Shown here: positions 16,998 to 26,117 of the stretch, piece after piece
Position numbering within the stretch: the stretch's first letter is position 1
How the letters are laid out: each line of letters opens with the position of its first letter
Assembly: GCF_014323705.1 (NCBI RefSeq)
Contig: NZ_JABVEC010000002.1
Span: 496,001-560,000 of the forward strand
Origin: Actinomadura alba
GTDB lineage: Bacteria; Actinomycetota; Actinomycetes; Streptosporangiales; Streptosporangiaceae
Reading direction: 5' to 3'
Length of the DNA: 64,000 nt
Notes under the pieces: model-generated
What the model was told of the DNA's origin: nothing
What the model saw: only the letters and a program-made list of their open reading frames with translations
The model's database searches: none
Translations under genes and position numbers: made by a program

Positions 16998-18307
16998 CCT
17001 TGAGCGTCGCCGGCCTGCGGGTGGCGATCGTCAACTGGCGCGATCCCTGGCACCCGGCCGCCGGAGGGGCCGAGCGCTACGCGTGGGAGATCGCCCGCAG
17101 GCTCGCCGCCGGCGGGGGACGGGTGCGTTACGTGACGTGCCGTACCCCCGGCCGGCCGCGCCGGGAGCGGGTCGACGGCGTCGAGTTCATCCGCCTGGGC
17201 GGGCGCTTCACCGTGTACCCGCTGGTGCTGCTCTGGATGCTGACCAGGCGCCGCGCCTTCGACGCGGTGATCGACTGCCAGAACGGAATCCCCTTCTTCA
17301 CACCGTTGGTGCTGCCTCGCTCGCTGCCGGTGTTCTGCGTGATCCATCACGTACACGACCAGCAGTTCGGCCTGTACTTCCCCGCCTGGCTGGCCTGGAT
17401 CGGACGGATTCTCGAGGGTCCCGTCGCGGGGTGGACCTACCGGCGGCACGCCTGTGTCGTCGTCTCGCTGTCCACCCGCCGGGCGCTGCGGGACCGGCTC
17501 GGCTGGCGGATGCCGGCGTACGTGGTCCCGAACGGCCACTCCAACGCGGTCGACGCGGTCGCCGTTGACACGGCCGCCCGTGACGCTCCCGTACTGGTGT
17601 GCGTGAGCAGGCTCGTGCCGCACAAGCGGGTCGAGCGGGTCGTGAACCTGGCCGACCGGCTGCGGCTCCGGTGGCCCGGGCTGCGGGTGCACATCGTGGG
17701 CGACGGGCCCGAGTCGTCCGCGCTGGCGGAGGTGGTCGCCTCCCGCGGCCTCGCCGGGGTCGTCACCCTGCATGGCTTCGTGCCGGAGGAGACCAAGGTG
17801 TCGCTGGTCGCCGCCGCCGACCTCCACCTCAGCACGTCCAGGGGCGAGGGCTGGGGACTGTCGGTGGTCGAGGCGGCCGCGCTCGGGGTCCCGACCGTCG
17901 CCCATGACGTCGAAGGACTGCGGGAGGCCGTGCGCGACGGGCGCACGGGCTGGCTGGTCCGCGACGGTGAAGACCTGGCCGACGTGGCCGAACGGGCGCT
18001 CAAGGAACTCGACGACCCGGCCCGCCGCCGTGAGATGGCGGCCGCGTGTGCTCATTGGGCCGCGCAGTTCGACTGGGCGCGCACCGCGAGCCGGGTCGAG
18101 GCACTGATCGCCGCCGCCGTCCGCGCCGGCTCGGCGTCCTCGGGTGACGATCGCGCACACGTCGTCAGCCGCTACGGTGATGATCAGCCGGAGGTGGTCG
18201 AGGGTCCGGTGCGCGACCTCATGCTGCGCGACCGGGCGGTGCGGGAGATACGGCCCGCCACCCCGATCGAGCGCCTCCTCGGCCGCCCCGACGAGCGGTC
18301 ACACTGA
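16994..18307 (+). CDS. Family 4 glycosyltransferase (Rv0225-like)
   Basis: 437 residues from ATG 16994, overlapping the preceding TGA; earlier in-frame starts lie inside the GT2 gene. It has two Rossmann lobes. The N-terminal motif is RVAIVNWRDPWHPAAGGAERYAWEIARRL; the donor-site region is STSRGEGWGLSVVEAAALGVPTV, with the conserved Glu of the EX7E motif. A C-terminal extension of about 50 residues (after EALIAAAV) is charged and ends ERSH. It is a cytoplasmic retaining transferase that probably acts on a lipid-linked acceptor in the same pathway as AftD. Confidence 0.88.
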   Translation: MTLSVAGLRVAIVNWRDPWHPAAGGAERYAWEIARRLAAGGGRVRYVTCRTPGRPRRERVDGVEFIRLGGRFTVYPLVLLWMLTRRRAFDAVIDCQNGIPFFTPLVLPRSLPVFCVIHHVHDQQFGLYFPAWLAWIGRILEGPVAGWTYRRHACVVVSLSTRRALRDRLGWRMPAYVVPNGHSNAVDAVAVDTAARDAPVLVCVSRLVPHKRVERVVNLADRLRLRWPGLRVHIVGDGPESSALAEVVASRGLAGVVTLHGFVPEETKVSLVAAADLHLSTSRGEGWGLSVVEAAALGVPTVAHDVEGLREAVRDGRTGWLVRDGEDLADVAERALKELDDPARRREMAAACAHWAAQFDWARTASRVEALIAAAVRAGSASSGDDRAHVVSRYGDDQPEVVEGPVRDLMLRDRAVREIRPATPIERLLGRPDERSH

Positions 18308-18340
18308 CCCACCACCCCGGCTGGAACGAATACCTACTGG

Positions 18341-21300
18341 ATGGACACGTGCGGAAGCTGGATGGAGACGCGCGGAAGCGCCCCCGAGGAGCGCGGCGGC
18401 GTACCGGCTGAGGAGCGGACGAGCGCATCACTGCGCGACCGCCTTCAGGTCGTGGTCTGCTGCCTGGCACTGACCTGTCTGGCCACGTCGACCCGGCCAG
18501 GTCGCATCCTCGCCGACACCAAGATCGATATGCCGGTGGATCCGCTGGCCTTCCTCGGCCGCGCGCTGCACCTCTGGGCACCGGAGCAGTTCGGTCAGCT
18601 GCAGAACCAGGCCGTCGGCTACCTCTTCCCGATGGGGCCGGTCTACGTACTGGGCGATCTCGCCGACCTGCCGGCCTGGATCACTCAGCGCGTCTGGCTG
18701 GCCATGCTCCTCTGTGTCGCCTTCCTCGGCGCCCGCCGCCTGGCCGGCTGGCTCGGGATCGGCGGATCGGCCGGCGGGCTCGTCGCCGGCATGGTGTACG
18801 CGCTCGCGCCGACCGGCCTGGCCGCCCTCGGTCAGATCTCGTCGGACTACCTGCCGTTCGCGATGGCGCCGTGGATCGTGCTCCCGCTGATCACGGCCGT
18901 GCACGATCTGCCGGAGCGCGGCGGCCGGGGCCGGTTGATCGTCAAGTCGGTGGCCCGGTCGGGCCTGGCGGTGGCGTGCTGCGGCGGGATCAACGCCACC
19001 GCGACCGCTGCGGTGCTGGTGGTGCCCTTGATCTACCTGCTGACCAGGCCGCGTGGCACACCGCGCCTGCGCGTGCTGGCCTGCTGGTCGGTCTCGGTGG
19101 CGCTGGCGACGTTCTGGTGGCTGGTCCCGCTGATCCTGACCGCGAGGTACGGGTTCTCCTGGTTGACCTACACGGAGAAGGCCGTCACCACCACGGGCCC
19201 CACGGGACTGGTGACCGTACTGCGCGGTGCGGAGCGCTGGGTCAGTTATCTCGTGCTCGACGGGCAGGTCTGGTGGCCGGTCGGTCATGCGCTCTCGCTC
19301 AGTGTCCTGCCCGTGCTCTGCACGGGCGTCGTGGCGGCGCTCGGCCTGGCCGGGCTGGTGCGCGCAGGGCTGCCCGAACGGGCCTTCCTGCTGATCACGT
19401 TGCTGGCCGGACTGGCGATCATCACGGCCGGGCACATCAGCACGATCGAGGGCCCGGCGGCCGCGCCGATGCGGGAGCTCCTGGACGGGCCGCTGGCGGC
19501 GTTGCGCAATCTGCACAGGTTCGACGTGATCGTCCGGCTGCCCATCGCGCTAGGCGTGGCGCATCTGATCGGTTCGGTGCGCAGGCCACAGGTCCGGCTC
19601 CGGATGCGGGCCGTGGCGTTCACCGCCCTCGGCGGCATCGCGCTCGCGGCGGTGAGCAACGGGCTGTCGGGTCCCGGTGACTTCAGGGAGCCCCCGACGT
19701 ACTGGCGTGACGCCGCGAACTGGCTGTCCGGACGGACCGGGGGAGAGGGGGTACTGGCGATCCCGGGCGCTCCGTTCGGCGAATACCTGTGGGGTCGGCC
19801 CATGGACGACATCATGCAACCGCTGGTCACGTCCCGGTGGGGCGTCCGGCAGCTCGTCCCGGACGGGTCGCCCGGCTACACACGCGCGCTCGACGCGATC
19901 GACCGGCAGGTGGCGGCGGGGCGCCGCTCGCCGGGGCTGGCGCAGTTCCTGTCCCGCATGGGCATCCGATACGTCCTGGTCCGCAACGACCTGCGCCGAG
20001 AGGGCCTACGGGGCGTCTGGCCCGCCCGGCTGCACCAGGCGCTCGACGGATCCCCCGGGATCCGGCGGGTCGCGAGCTTCGGCACCCAGCCCGTCGGCTG
20101 GGCCGAACCCGACGACGCCATCGGGGCGTTCGACCAGCTGTACCCGCCTCTAGAGATGTACGAGGTCGAGGCCGCGGACCAGAGCACCGGCGCCGGCCAG
20201 GCGCAGGCCGTCACCGCCACGGCGAAGGGCGGCGCGGTGACGCTGGCCGACGCCGACAGCGCGATCCGGCTGTACGGGTCGCCGGAGTCGCTGCTGACGC
20301 TGGCCGACAACGGGGCGCTGAGAGGGCGGCAGGTGCTGCTCAACGACGACGCGCCGGGCAGCGGCGGCACCCCGGTCGTCTCCGACTCGCTGCGGCTGGT
20401 GAAACGCAACTTCGGCGAGCTGGACCAGGGCTCGCCCACGCTGACGGGCGCCGAGCGGGGAGAGGCGGCCGACGTCGTCGAGCCCGGCTGGGAGCGTTAC
20501 GCGACGGTGGCCGCCTTCAGCGGCGTCTCCTCGATCACGGCGTCGACGTCGGCCGCCGACGCCGACGCGATCCCGCAACTGCACGACGCCGGCCGGCTCC
20601 CTTACTCCGCCATGGACGGCGATCCCTGGACCTACTGGGAGACGGGGGGCTGGAACGGGCCCGTCGGCCAGTGGCTCGGTGTGCGGTTCGACCGGCCGAC
20701 CGTTCCCGGGCGCGTGTCGGCGACCTTCGTACGGAATGAGAACGTGCTCGGACCACCGCCGAGCCGGATCGCCGTGGAGACCGAGGCCGGAAGGATCGTC
20801 CAGCCCGTCGTGAGCAGTTCGGCACCGCAGGTGCTCCGCGTGCCGCCGGGCCGGACCGGCTGGCTCCGGATCCGGATCCTGCGGCTCGCGGAACCGGTCG
20901 CCAGCCCCCTGCTCGCCCGGGCCGGCATCTCCGAGCTGACGATCGACGGAGTGCGCGCGGGCCGCCGCTATGAACTGCCGGCCGCGCGGGACGCCGGAGT
21001 GCCGAGCTCATTCGTCATGACGCGCGCCTCCGGCGCCGCGCCGGCCTGCATGAAGGGGTCGAAGCGCTGGGTCTGTTCGCCCGCACTCGAACGGCGGGAC
21101 GAGGAGGGCGCCGGCTTCGAGCGCTCTTTCCTCTCCGCGGCGCCCGGTCAAGGGGCGCTGTCCGGCCTGGCCACTCTCACCGATGACCGGCTGATCCAGG
21201 GGTACACGGGCATCGGGTCGCGGGTGCGGGTCGCGGTCAGTTCGAGTCTCTCCTCGGACCCGGCGCTCCTCGCGCGCTCGGCCTTCGACGCCGACCCCGC

Positions 21301-22645
21301 CACCACCTGGATCGCCGCCGAGCACGACCTCACCCCGAGGTTCGCGGTGAGCTGGGGGCGTGCCATCCGGGTCGGCCGGGTCGACGTGGAACGCCCGGCC
21401 GGCGCGCGGGGAGCGCTCCGGGTGCGGGTGCGCTCGGACCGGGGCGACTCCAGGGAGGGACTGCTCGACCGGAACGGGCGTCTCACCTTCGCCCCGATGA
21501 TCGCCAAGAGGCTGATCCTCGAGTTCACGGTGTCCGGCCAGCTCGCCCTGCAGATCACCGACATCACCGTGCCAGGTGTGGCACCGCTGCCCGTGCTGGG
21601 CCGGCTTCCGCTCGAGCTGCCCTGCGGCTTCGGGCCGTGGCTGGAGGTCAACGGCGTCAAGATTCCGACCCGGGTGTCCGGCGCGATGGACGATCTGCTG
21701 GAGGGGCAGCCGCTGCGGTACGAGTCGTGCCGGAGCGCGCAGGTCATCGGCGGGACGAACCATCTGCGGCCGTCGCCGTTCAGCCCGTACCGGATCGAGT
21801 CCGCGGTGCTCGACGTGGACGGCTCGCTGCGGCCGGCGCAGGCCCGCTCGCAGGCGGGCGCTCCCGAGGGGACGGCGCCGGAGCAGGCGACGACGCGCGA
21901 GGTGCGGGTGGAGCGCTGGTCTCCGGACGCTCGCGAGCTGCGGGTCGAGGCATCCCGGCGGTCGTTCCTGGTGGTGAACGAGAACTACAACCGGGGATGG
22001 CGGGCCACGGTCGGCACGACCGTCCTGCGGCCGGTCCGGCTGGACGGCTGGAAGCAGGGCTGGGTCGTGCCCGCGGGAACCGCCGGCACGGTCGAGCTGA
22101 CCTACCTTCCGGGCCGGGTGCACCGCGTCGCCGTACCGGCCGGCCTCGGGCTGCTGGCCGTCCTGGCGCTCGCGGCCTGCGGGCGGGGCGGCTCGCGCGC
22201 CGTGCCGCGCCCGGTGCCCCGGCGGATCCGGGGGGTGCGCTGGACGGCTCTGCCCCTCGCGGCGGGCCTCGGCTTCTGGGTGGCCGGCGGCCTCGGTGTC
22301 GCCGTCGCGCTGGGTTCCTCGGCCGTGTTCGCGGCGGCCCCGCTTCTGGCGGCGCCGCCGGGCTCCGCGCGGAGGCGTCGTACGCTCGCCCGCGCGCTGG
22401 CGTCACCGTGGTCGGTGGCCGTGTTGATGTTCGCCGGGACGGTCTCGTGGGCGGCGAGCGCTTCGACGCGATCCACCGGTAATCCGGCGGCTCTGACCGA
22501 CCCGCTCGGCGACCTCGTCCCGCAGTTGCTCGGGCTGGTCATCGTGGGCCGGCTCGTCATCGCCCTGTGGACGCGCCGCCCCGGCCCTGGGAGAGTCGCT
22601 GAATCGGCTTCTCGATCAGGTAGTAGCTCAACGTCGCGGCGGTGA
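18341..22645 (+). CDS. aftD: AftD-type alpha-(1->3)-arabinofuranosyltransferase (DUF3367)
   Basis: 1434 residues, close to mycobacterial AftD (about 1400). Start is ATG 18341; ATG 18362 in the same frame is an alternative. The first outer loop holds ADTKIDMPVDPLAFL with Asp59 as likely GT-C catalytic residue, then LQNQAVGYLFPMGP, a signature of the family. Membrane helices occupy about 35-430. The extracytoplasmic part includes two discoidin/CBM-like modules (about 725-880 and 960-1100, with DGDPWTYWET and DADPATTWIA). More helices lie at about 1264-1425. The last 89 bp overlap the convergent acyltransferase gene. It likely transfers arabinose or a related pentose to an envelope glycan; the acceptor is unknown here. 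Confidence 0.88.
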   Translation: MDTCGSWMETRGSAPEERGGVPAEERTSASLRDRLQVVVCCLALTCLATSTRPGRILADTKIDMPVDPLAFLGRALHLWAPEQFGQLQNQAVGYLFPMGPVYVLGDLADLPAWITQRVWLAMLLCVAFLGARRLAGWLGIGGSAGGLVAGMVYALAPTGLAALGQISSDYLPFAMAPWIVLPLITAVHDLPERGGRGRLIVKSVARSGLAVACCGGINATATAAVLVVPLIYLLTRPRGTPRLRVLACWSVSVALATFWWLVPLILTARYGFSWLTYTEKAVTTTGPTGLVTVLRGAERWVSYLVLDGQVWWPVGHALSLSVLPVLCTGVVAALGLAGLVRAGLPERAFLLITLLAGLAIITAGHISTIEGPAAAPMRELLDGPLAALRNLHRFDVIVRLPIALGVAHLIGSVRRPQVRLRMRAVAFTALGGIALAAVSNGLSGPGDFREPPTYWRDAANWLSGRTGGEGVLAIPGAPFGEYLWGRPMDDIMQPLVTSRWGVRQLVPDGSPGYTRALDAIDRQVAAGRRSPGLAQFLSRMGIRYVLVRNDLRREGLRGVWPARLHQALDGSPGIRRVASFGTQPVGWAEPDDAIGAFDQLYPPLEMYEVEAADQSTGAGQAQAVTATAKGGAVTLADADSAIRLYGSPESLLTLADNGALRGRQVLLNDDAPGSGGTPVVSDSLRLVKRNFGELDQGSPTLTGAERGEAADVVEPGWERYATVAAFSGVSSITASTSAADADAIPQLHDAGRLPYSAMDGDPWTYWETGGWNGPVGQWLGVRFDRPTVPGRVSATFVRNENVLGPPPSRIAVETEAGRIVQPVVSSSAPQVLRVPPGRTGWLRIRILRLAEPVASPLLARAGISELTIDGVRAGRRYELPAARDAGVPSSFVMTRASGAAPACMKGSKRWVCSPALERRDEEGAGFERSFLSAAPGQGALSGLATLTDDRLIQGYTGIGSRVRVAVSSSLSSDPALLARSAFDADPATTWIAAEHDLTPRFAVSWGRAIRVGRVDVERPAGARGALRVRVRSDRGDSREGLLDRNGRLTFAPMIAKRLILEFTVSGQLALQITDITVPGVAPLPVLGRLPLELPCGFGPWLEVNGVKIPTRVSGAMDDLLEGQPLRYESCRSAQVIGGTNHLRPSPFSPYRIESAVLDVDGSLRPAQARSQAGAPEGTAPEQATTREVRVERWSPDARELRVEASRRSFLVVNENYNRGWRATVGTTVLRPVRLDGWKQGWVVPAGTAGTVELTYLPGRVHRVAVPAGLGLLAVLALAACGRGGSRAVPRPVPRRIRGVRWTALPLAAGLGFWVAGGLGVAVALGSSAVFAAAPLLAAPPGSARRRRTLARALASPWSVAVLMFAGTVSWAASASTRSTGNPAALTDPLGDLVPQLLGLVIVGRLVIALWTRRPGPGRVAESASRSGSSSTSRR

Positions 22646-23801
22646 CCGTCGCGGCGGCGAGGATCGGCAGGTCGAGCAGAAGAGCACCGCGGAACAGCCG
22701 GTCGGTGCCGTCGAACCAGCCGAGGATGAGGACCATCTGCCAGAGGAAGACGCCGTACGAGATCCGGCCGAGAAAGCGCATCACGCGGTTGCCGAGCACC
22801 CGGGTCGGTCCGGGATGGGCGGTCGGCGCCAGCGCCACCGGCGCGATGAAGAACAGCGCGCACATGCCGAAGATCAGGATGTGGAACTCCGCCGTCCACA
22901 CCCCGTCGAGGCTCGACAGGTCGGATGGCCCGGTCAGCGGCGACGCGGCGATGACGAAGAGGCAGAGGGCCCCCAGCCAGCAGGTGCTCCAGCACTCGCC
23001 GACCGTACGGCAGAAGCGCGCCGCCGGGCCGGTGGGCTCGGCGCGAGCCCATACCGCCACCACCGAGAGCGCCATGCCGGCCGCGAACCACGCGAGATAC
23101 CGCGGCGGCCAGGCGACCGCGATCGGATGGTAGCCGGGAACGAACATGAAGAGCGTGTAACCGAACGAGATCAGCGCGTACGCGCCGAGACCCCACAGGA
23201 GCCGCCTGGCCCGGGCCGCGACGTCGACCTCACTGCCCGAGCGGCCGCGTGCGAACCACGCCAGCAGCATCGCGGTGATCGGCAGCGACACGTACCACGC
23301 CGCCTCGACCGCGAGGCTCCACGTCTGTCCCATCTCCCTCGGCCCGAGGCCGCTGCTCCACAGCGGGCCGGGGGCGTAGAGCTGCGTGAGGGTCAGCAGC
23401 CGGCCCCACGCCCGCACATCGTCGAGATGATCCCTCTCGGCGGTGAGCAGTACGCAGGCGACGAGCGCCCAATAGGCCGGAAGGATGCGCAGCGCGCGTT
23501 TCCTCAGGTAGGTGCGGGTTCGCGGCCTGACCCCGCCATCGAGCAGCGCCCGGACCCACGGCCGGTAGAGCAGCAGGCCCGACAGGACGAAGAAGACGGC
23601 CACGCCGACCTGACCGCCGTTGAACAACCACGCTGCGGGGACGGACGAGCGATTGAAACCCGAGTTGAGGGCCACGTGGAACACGAGCACCGTGAAGGCG
23701 GCGACCGCGCGGACGCCGTCGAGCGCGTCCTGATGTCCGGACACCGCCGGAAGACCGCCGGGCGGGCGGGCGACGCCTGCCGCCGGAGCCTCTGCCGTCA
23801 T
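22557..23801 (-). CDS. Acyltransferase family 3 membrane protein (OafA-like)
   Basis: 414 residues with about ten hydrophobic segments. The first helix carries ALDGVRAVAAFTVLVFHV, with the conserved Arg and His of acyltransferase-3 proteins. LLYRPWVRALLDGG, RTYLRKRALRILPAYWAL and SYGVFLWQMVLI are also typical. The C-terminus ends with YLIEKPIQRLSQG. These enzymes O-acylate surface glycans or lipids. A similar gene (Rv0228) sits beside DUF3068 in M. tuberculosis, so acylation of the AftD-pathway glycan is a reasonable inference. It is convergent with, and overlaps, the aftD 3' end. Confidence 0.88.
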   Translation of the reverse strand: MTAEAPAAGVARPPGGLPAVSGHQDALDGVRAVAAFTVLVFHVALNSGFNRSSVPAAWLFNGGQVGVAVFFVLSGLLLYRPWVRALLDGGVRPRTRTYLRKRALRILPAYWALVACVLLTAERDHLDDVRAWGRLLTLTQLYAPGPLWSSGLGPREMGQTWSLAVEAAWYVSLPITAMLLAWFARGRSGSEVDVAARARRLLWGLGAYALISFGYTLFMFVPGYHPIAVAWPPRYLAWFAAGMALSVVAVWARAEPTGPAARFCRTVGECWSTCWLGALCLFVIAASPLTGPSDLSSLDGVWTAEFHILIFGMCALFFIAPVALAPTAHPGPTRVLGNRVMRFLGRISYGVFLWQMVLILGWFDGTDRLFRGALLLDLPILAAATVTAATLSYYLIEKPIQRLSQGRGGASTGR

Positions 23802-23907
23802 TCGGGTACCTCCGCGGCTCCCGCGTCCGGAACGGCGAGAACTCCGTGGTCATGTAGGGTTACGGCCCGGTAATGATTGCCGGGTAAGCCTAACCCCGGA
23901 GGTGGCG

Positions 23908-24858
23908 ATGCGGCGACCGGCGGCGTTGGGGCTGGTCGGCGTGGGCGTGTTCTTCCTCGCGCTCGTACCGCTCCTGCGGTTCTACGTCCAGGATCAGGTC
24001 GTGGCCGTGCCGCGCAACTTCTACCAGGCGACCCGGCTGGAGGCGCGGGACGCGTCGTACTTCGACACCGCGGAACTCGAGATGCGCACGGACGTCACGC
24101 TGAGCGCCCGCAGCACAGTTCTCGGTGATGTGCGGCCGGTGGGTGGCGCGGACGTCGTGGTGTGGGACGCCTCCACGGCGGTCTACGACGACGATCGCGA
24201 CCGGCAGCTCGAGGCGCTGGACTACCGGATCGCCGTCAACCGGCGTACGTCCGAGCTGGTGAGCTGTTGTGGAGCCCATGTCGCCGGTGACATGGGGGTT
24301 CGGTTCGCCGGGTACGGCCTGGTGCTCCCGCCGGCGGACGTGCGGAAGCGGGACTACCAGGTCTTCGACGTCATCACCCGCCGCCCGTGGCCGGCCCGCT
24401 TCGGCGGCGAGGAACGGGTTCAGGGGCTCAGGACCTACCGTTTCGTGCAGGAGGTCGGGCTCACCAAGGTGGGGGAACTCAAGGCCCTTCCCGGGCGGTT
24501 CCTCGGGCTCGGCCCGCGGAGTGGCAACGTCGACGTGGATCGTTACTACGCGGCGAGGAACACGGTCTGGGTCGATCCGCGCACCGGCACGCCCGTCAAG
24601 CACGAGCAGGTGGTCCAGACCACGGTGCGGATGCCGGACGGCCGGGGAGGGCTGACGGCCTCCGCCGCCCGGCTGGTCACCGTGCCCGCCGACCAGAAGA
24701 GGCTCGTCGCCCGGGCCGACCGGAACGCGCTCGTCATCGCGGCCGTCAGGACGTACGTCCCGGTCGGCGCGCTGAGCGCCGGGCTGCTGCTCGTCCTGAC
24801 GGGCGGCGTGGTGGGCCTGGTCGGCGAACGGACCGCCCGCCGCGTCCGGGACACCTGA
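23908..24858 (+). CDS. DUF3068 (PorA-family) membrane-anchored protein, copy 2
   Basis: 316 residues. ATG 23908 is chosen over GTG 23902 because GGAGG (23898-23902) is correctly spaced only for the ATG. Same plan as the first DUF3068 protein: N-terminal helix (about 6-25), outer domain with ASYFDT, NRRTSELVSCCGA and WVDPRTGTPV, and C-terminal helix (about 268-296) with an Arg-rich tail. It is divergent from the acyltransferase gene, as Rv0227c and Rv0228 are divergent in M. tuberculosis. Function unknown; the CC pair and fold suggest an exported, disulfide-containing protein. Confidence 0.85.
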   Translation: MRRPAALGLVGVGVFFLALVPLLRFYVQDQVVAVPRNFYQATRLEARDASYFDTAELEMRTDVTLSARSTVLGDVRPVGGADVVVWDASTAVYDDDRDRQLEALDYRIAVNRRTSELVSCCGAHVAGDMGVRFAGYGLVLPPADVRKRDYQVFDVITRRPWPARFGGEERVQGLRTYRFVQEVGLTKVGELKALPGRFLGLGPRSGNVDVDRYYAARNTVWVDPRTGTPVKHEQVVQTTVRMPDGRGGLTASAARLVTVPADQKRLVARADRNALVIAAVRTYVPVGALSAGLLLVLTGGVVGLVGERTARRVRDT

Positions 24859-24865
24859 TGAGTGT

Positions 24866-24879
24866 TAGTACGTGTTCTC
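24866..24879. promoter_or_regulatory. Degenerate KstR-like site upstream of the monooxygenase
   Basis: TAGTACGTGTTCTC differs from TAGAACGTGTTCTA at two positions. It lies 58 bp upstream of the second, better site. Confidence 0.35.
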
Positions 24880-24918
24880 GCCGTGACGGGTATCGCGCCC
24901 TGGTGTCCGGTCAATACT

Positions 24919-24942
24919 CTAACTAGAACCTGTTGCAGTTAG
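24919..24942. promoter_or_regulatory. KstR-like operator with extended palindrome
   Basis: TAGAACCTGTTGCA (24924-24937) matches TnnAACnnGTTnnA exactly. It is embedded in a wider palindrome, with CTAACT (24919-24924) and AGTTAG (24937-24942) as outer arms and AAC/GTT as inner arms. It lies about 30 bp before GTG 24969. Confidence 0.55.
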
Positions 24943-24968
24943 GCTTCACGCGCGCTTAGAGTCGAGGG

Positions 24969-26081
24969 GTGCGGACACGAGTAACGGAACTCTTCGGCAT
25001 CGAATACCCGATCTTCGCGTTCAGTCACTGCCGCGACGTGGTCGCCGCCGTGAGCCGCGCCGGCGGCATGGGCGTCCTCGGCGCGCTGTACTTCACCCCC
25101 GAGGAGCTCGAGGTCGAGCTCAAGTGGATCGACGAGCACGTGGGCGGCAGACCGTACGGCGTCGATGTGGTGATGCCCGCGAAGTACGAGGGGGCCGACC
25201 TCGGCGACTCCGAGGACCTCATGGCCAGGTTGCAGGCCATGATCCCCGAGCGGCACCGCCTGTTCGTCAACGAACTGCTGGAGCGGCACGGCATCGAGCC
25301 GCTCTCCGAGGAGGGGGCCGGGCGGTACCTGCTCGGCTGGACCGACGCGACCGCGCGTCCGCAGGTCGAGGTGGCGCTCAGGCATCCGATCGCGCTGCTC
25401 GCCAACGCGCTCGGCCCGCCGCCCGCCGACGTCGTCGCGCAGGCTCACGAGCACGGCGTCAAGATGGCCGGGCTGGCGAGCAACGCCCGGCACGCCCGCA
25501 AGCAGGTCGAGGTGGGTGTCGACATCATCGTCGCGCAGGGCACCGAGGCGGGCGGTCACACCGGCGACGTGTCGACGATGGTCCTCATCCCCGAGGTCGT
25601 CGACGCGGTCGGGCCGGACACCATCGTGCTCGCGGCGGGCGGCATCGGGCGCGGCCGCCAGCTCGCCGCGGGGCTTGCGCTCGGCGCGGAGGGCGCGTGG
25701 ACCGGGTCGATCTGGCTCACCGTCGACGAGGCCGACACCCCGGAGGCGTCGAGGGACAGGCTGCTGTCCGCGACGTCCCGCGACACCGTACGGTCCCGCT
25801 CCTGGACCGGCAAGCCGGCGCGCATGCTCAGGACCGCGTGGACCGACGCGTGGGAGAGCGAGAAGTCGCCCGGCACGCTGCCGATGCCGATGCAGTTCAT
25901 GCTCATCTCCGACGCGCTGCACCGCATCAACCGGGCCGGGAGCAGCGAGCTCACGACCTTCCCGGTCGGCCAGATCGTCGGTTCCATGAACCGGGTCAGG
26001 CCGACCGCCCAGGTGATCTACGACCTGATGGAGGAGTACATAGCAGTGGTCGACCGCCTCAACCACATCACCGAGTCCTGA
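24969..26081 (+). CDS. Nitronate monooxygenase-like FMN flavoprotein
   Basis: 370 residues from GTG 24969. The TIM-barrel FMN motifs are CRDVVAAVSRAGGMGVLGA near the start, VAQGTEAGGHTGDVSTMVLIPEVV with the conserved His, and AAGGIGRGRQLAAGLALGAEGAWTGS for phosphate binding. The family includes 2-nitropropane dioxygenases, and in mycobacteria several members lie in lipid or sterol regulons, where the physiological substrate is unclear. Two KstR-like sites in its promoter suggest the same control as the acyl-CoA genes further downstream. It is not obviously part of the flanking polysaccharide genes. Confidence 0.85.
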   Translation: MRTRVTELFGIEYPIFAFSHCRDVVAAVSRAGGMGVLGALYFTPEELEVELKWIDEHVGGRPYGVDVVMPAKYEGADLGDSEDLMARLQAMIPERHRLFVNELLERHGIEPLSEEGAGRYLLGWTDATARPQVEVALRHPIALLANALGPPPADVVAQAHEHGVKMAGLASNARHARKQVEVGVDIIVAQGTEAGGHTGDVSTMVLIPEVVDAVGPDTIVLAAGGIGRGRQLAAGLALGAEGAWTGSIWLTVDEADTPEASRDRLLSATSRDTVRSRSWTGKPARMLRTAWTDAWESEKSPGTLPMPMQFMLISDALHRINRAGSSELTTFPVGQIVGSMNRVRPTAQVIYDLMEEYIAVVDRLNHITES

Positions 26082-26101
26082 CCGTTTCGCGGACCGAAGG
26101 C

Positions 26102-26113
26102 CCCCCCGGGGGG
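26102..26113. terminator. GC palindrome between convergent genes
   Basis: CCCCCCGGGGGG, followed by a second short repeat (GGCGCC...GGCGCC) at 26113-26127, lies between the convergent monooxygenase and epimerase genes and probably acts as a shared terminator. Confidence 0.45.
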
Positions 26114-26117
26114 CGCC

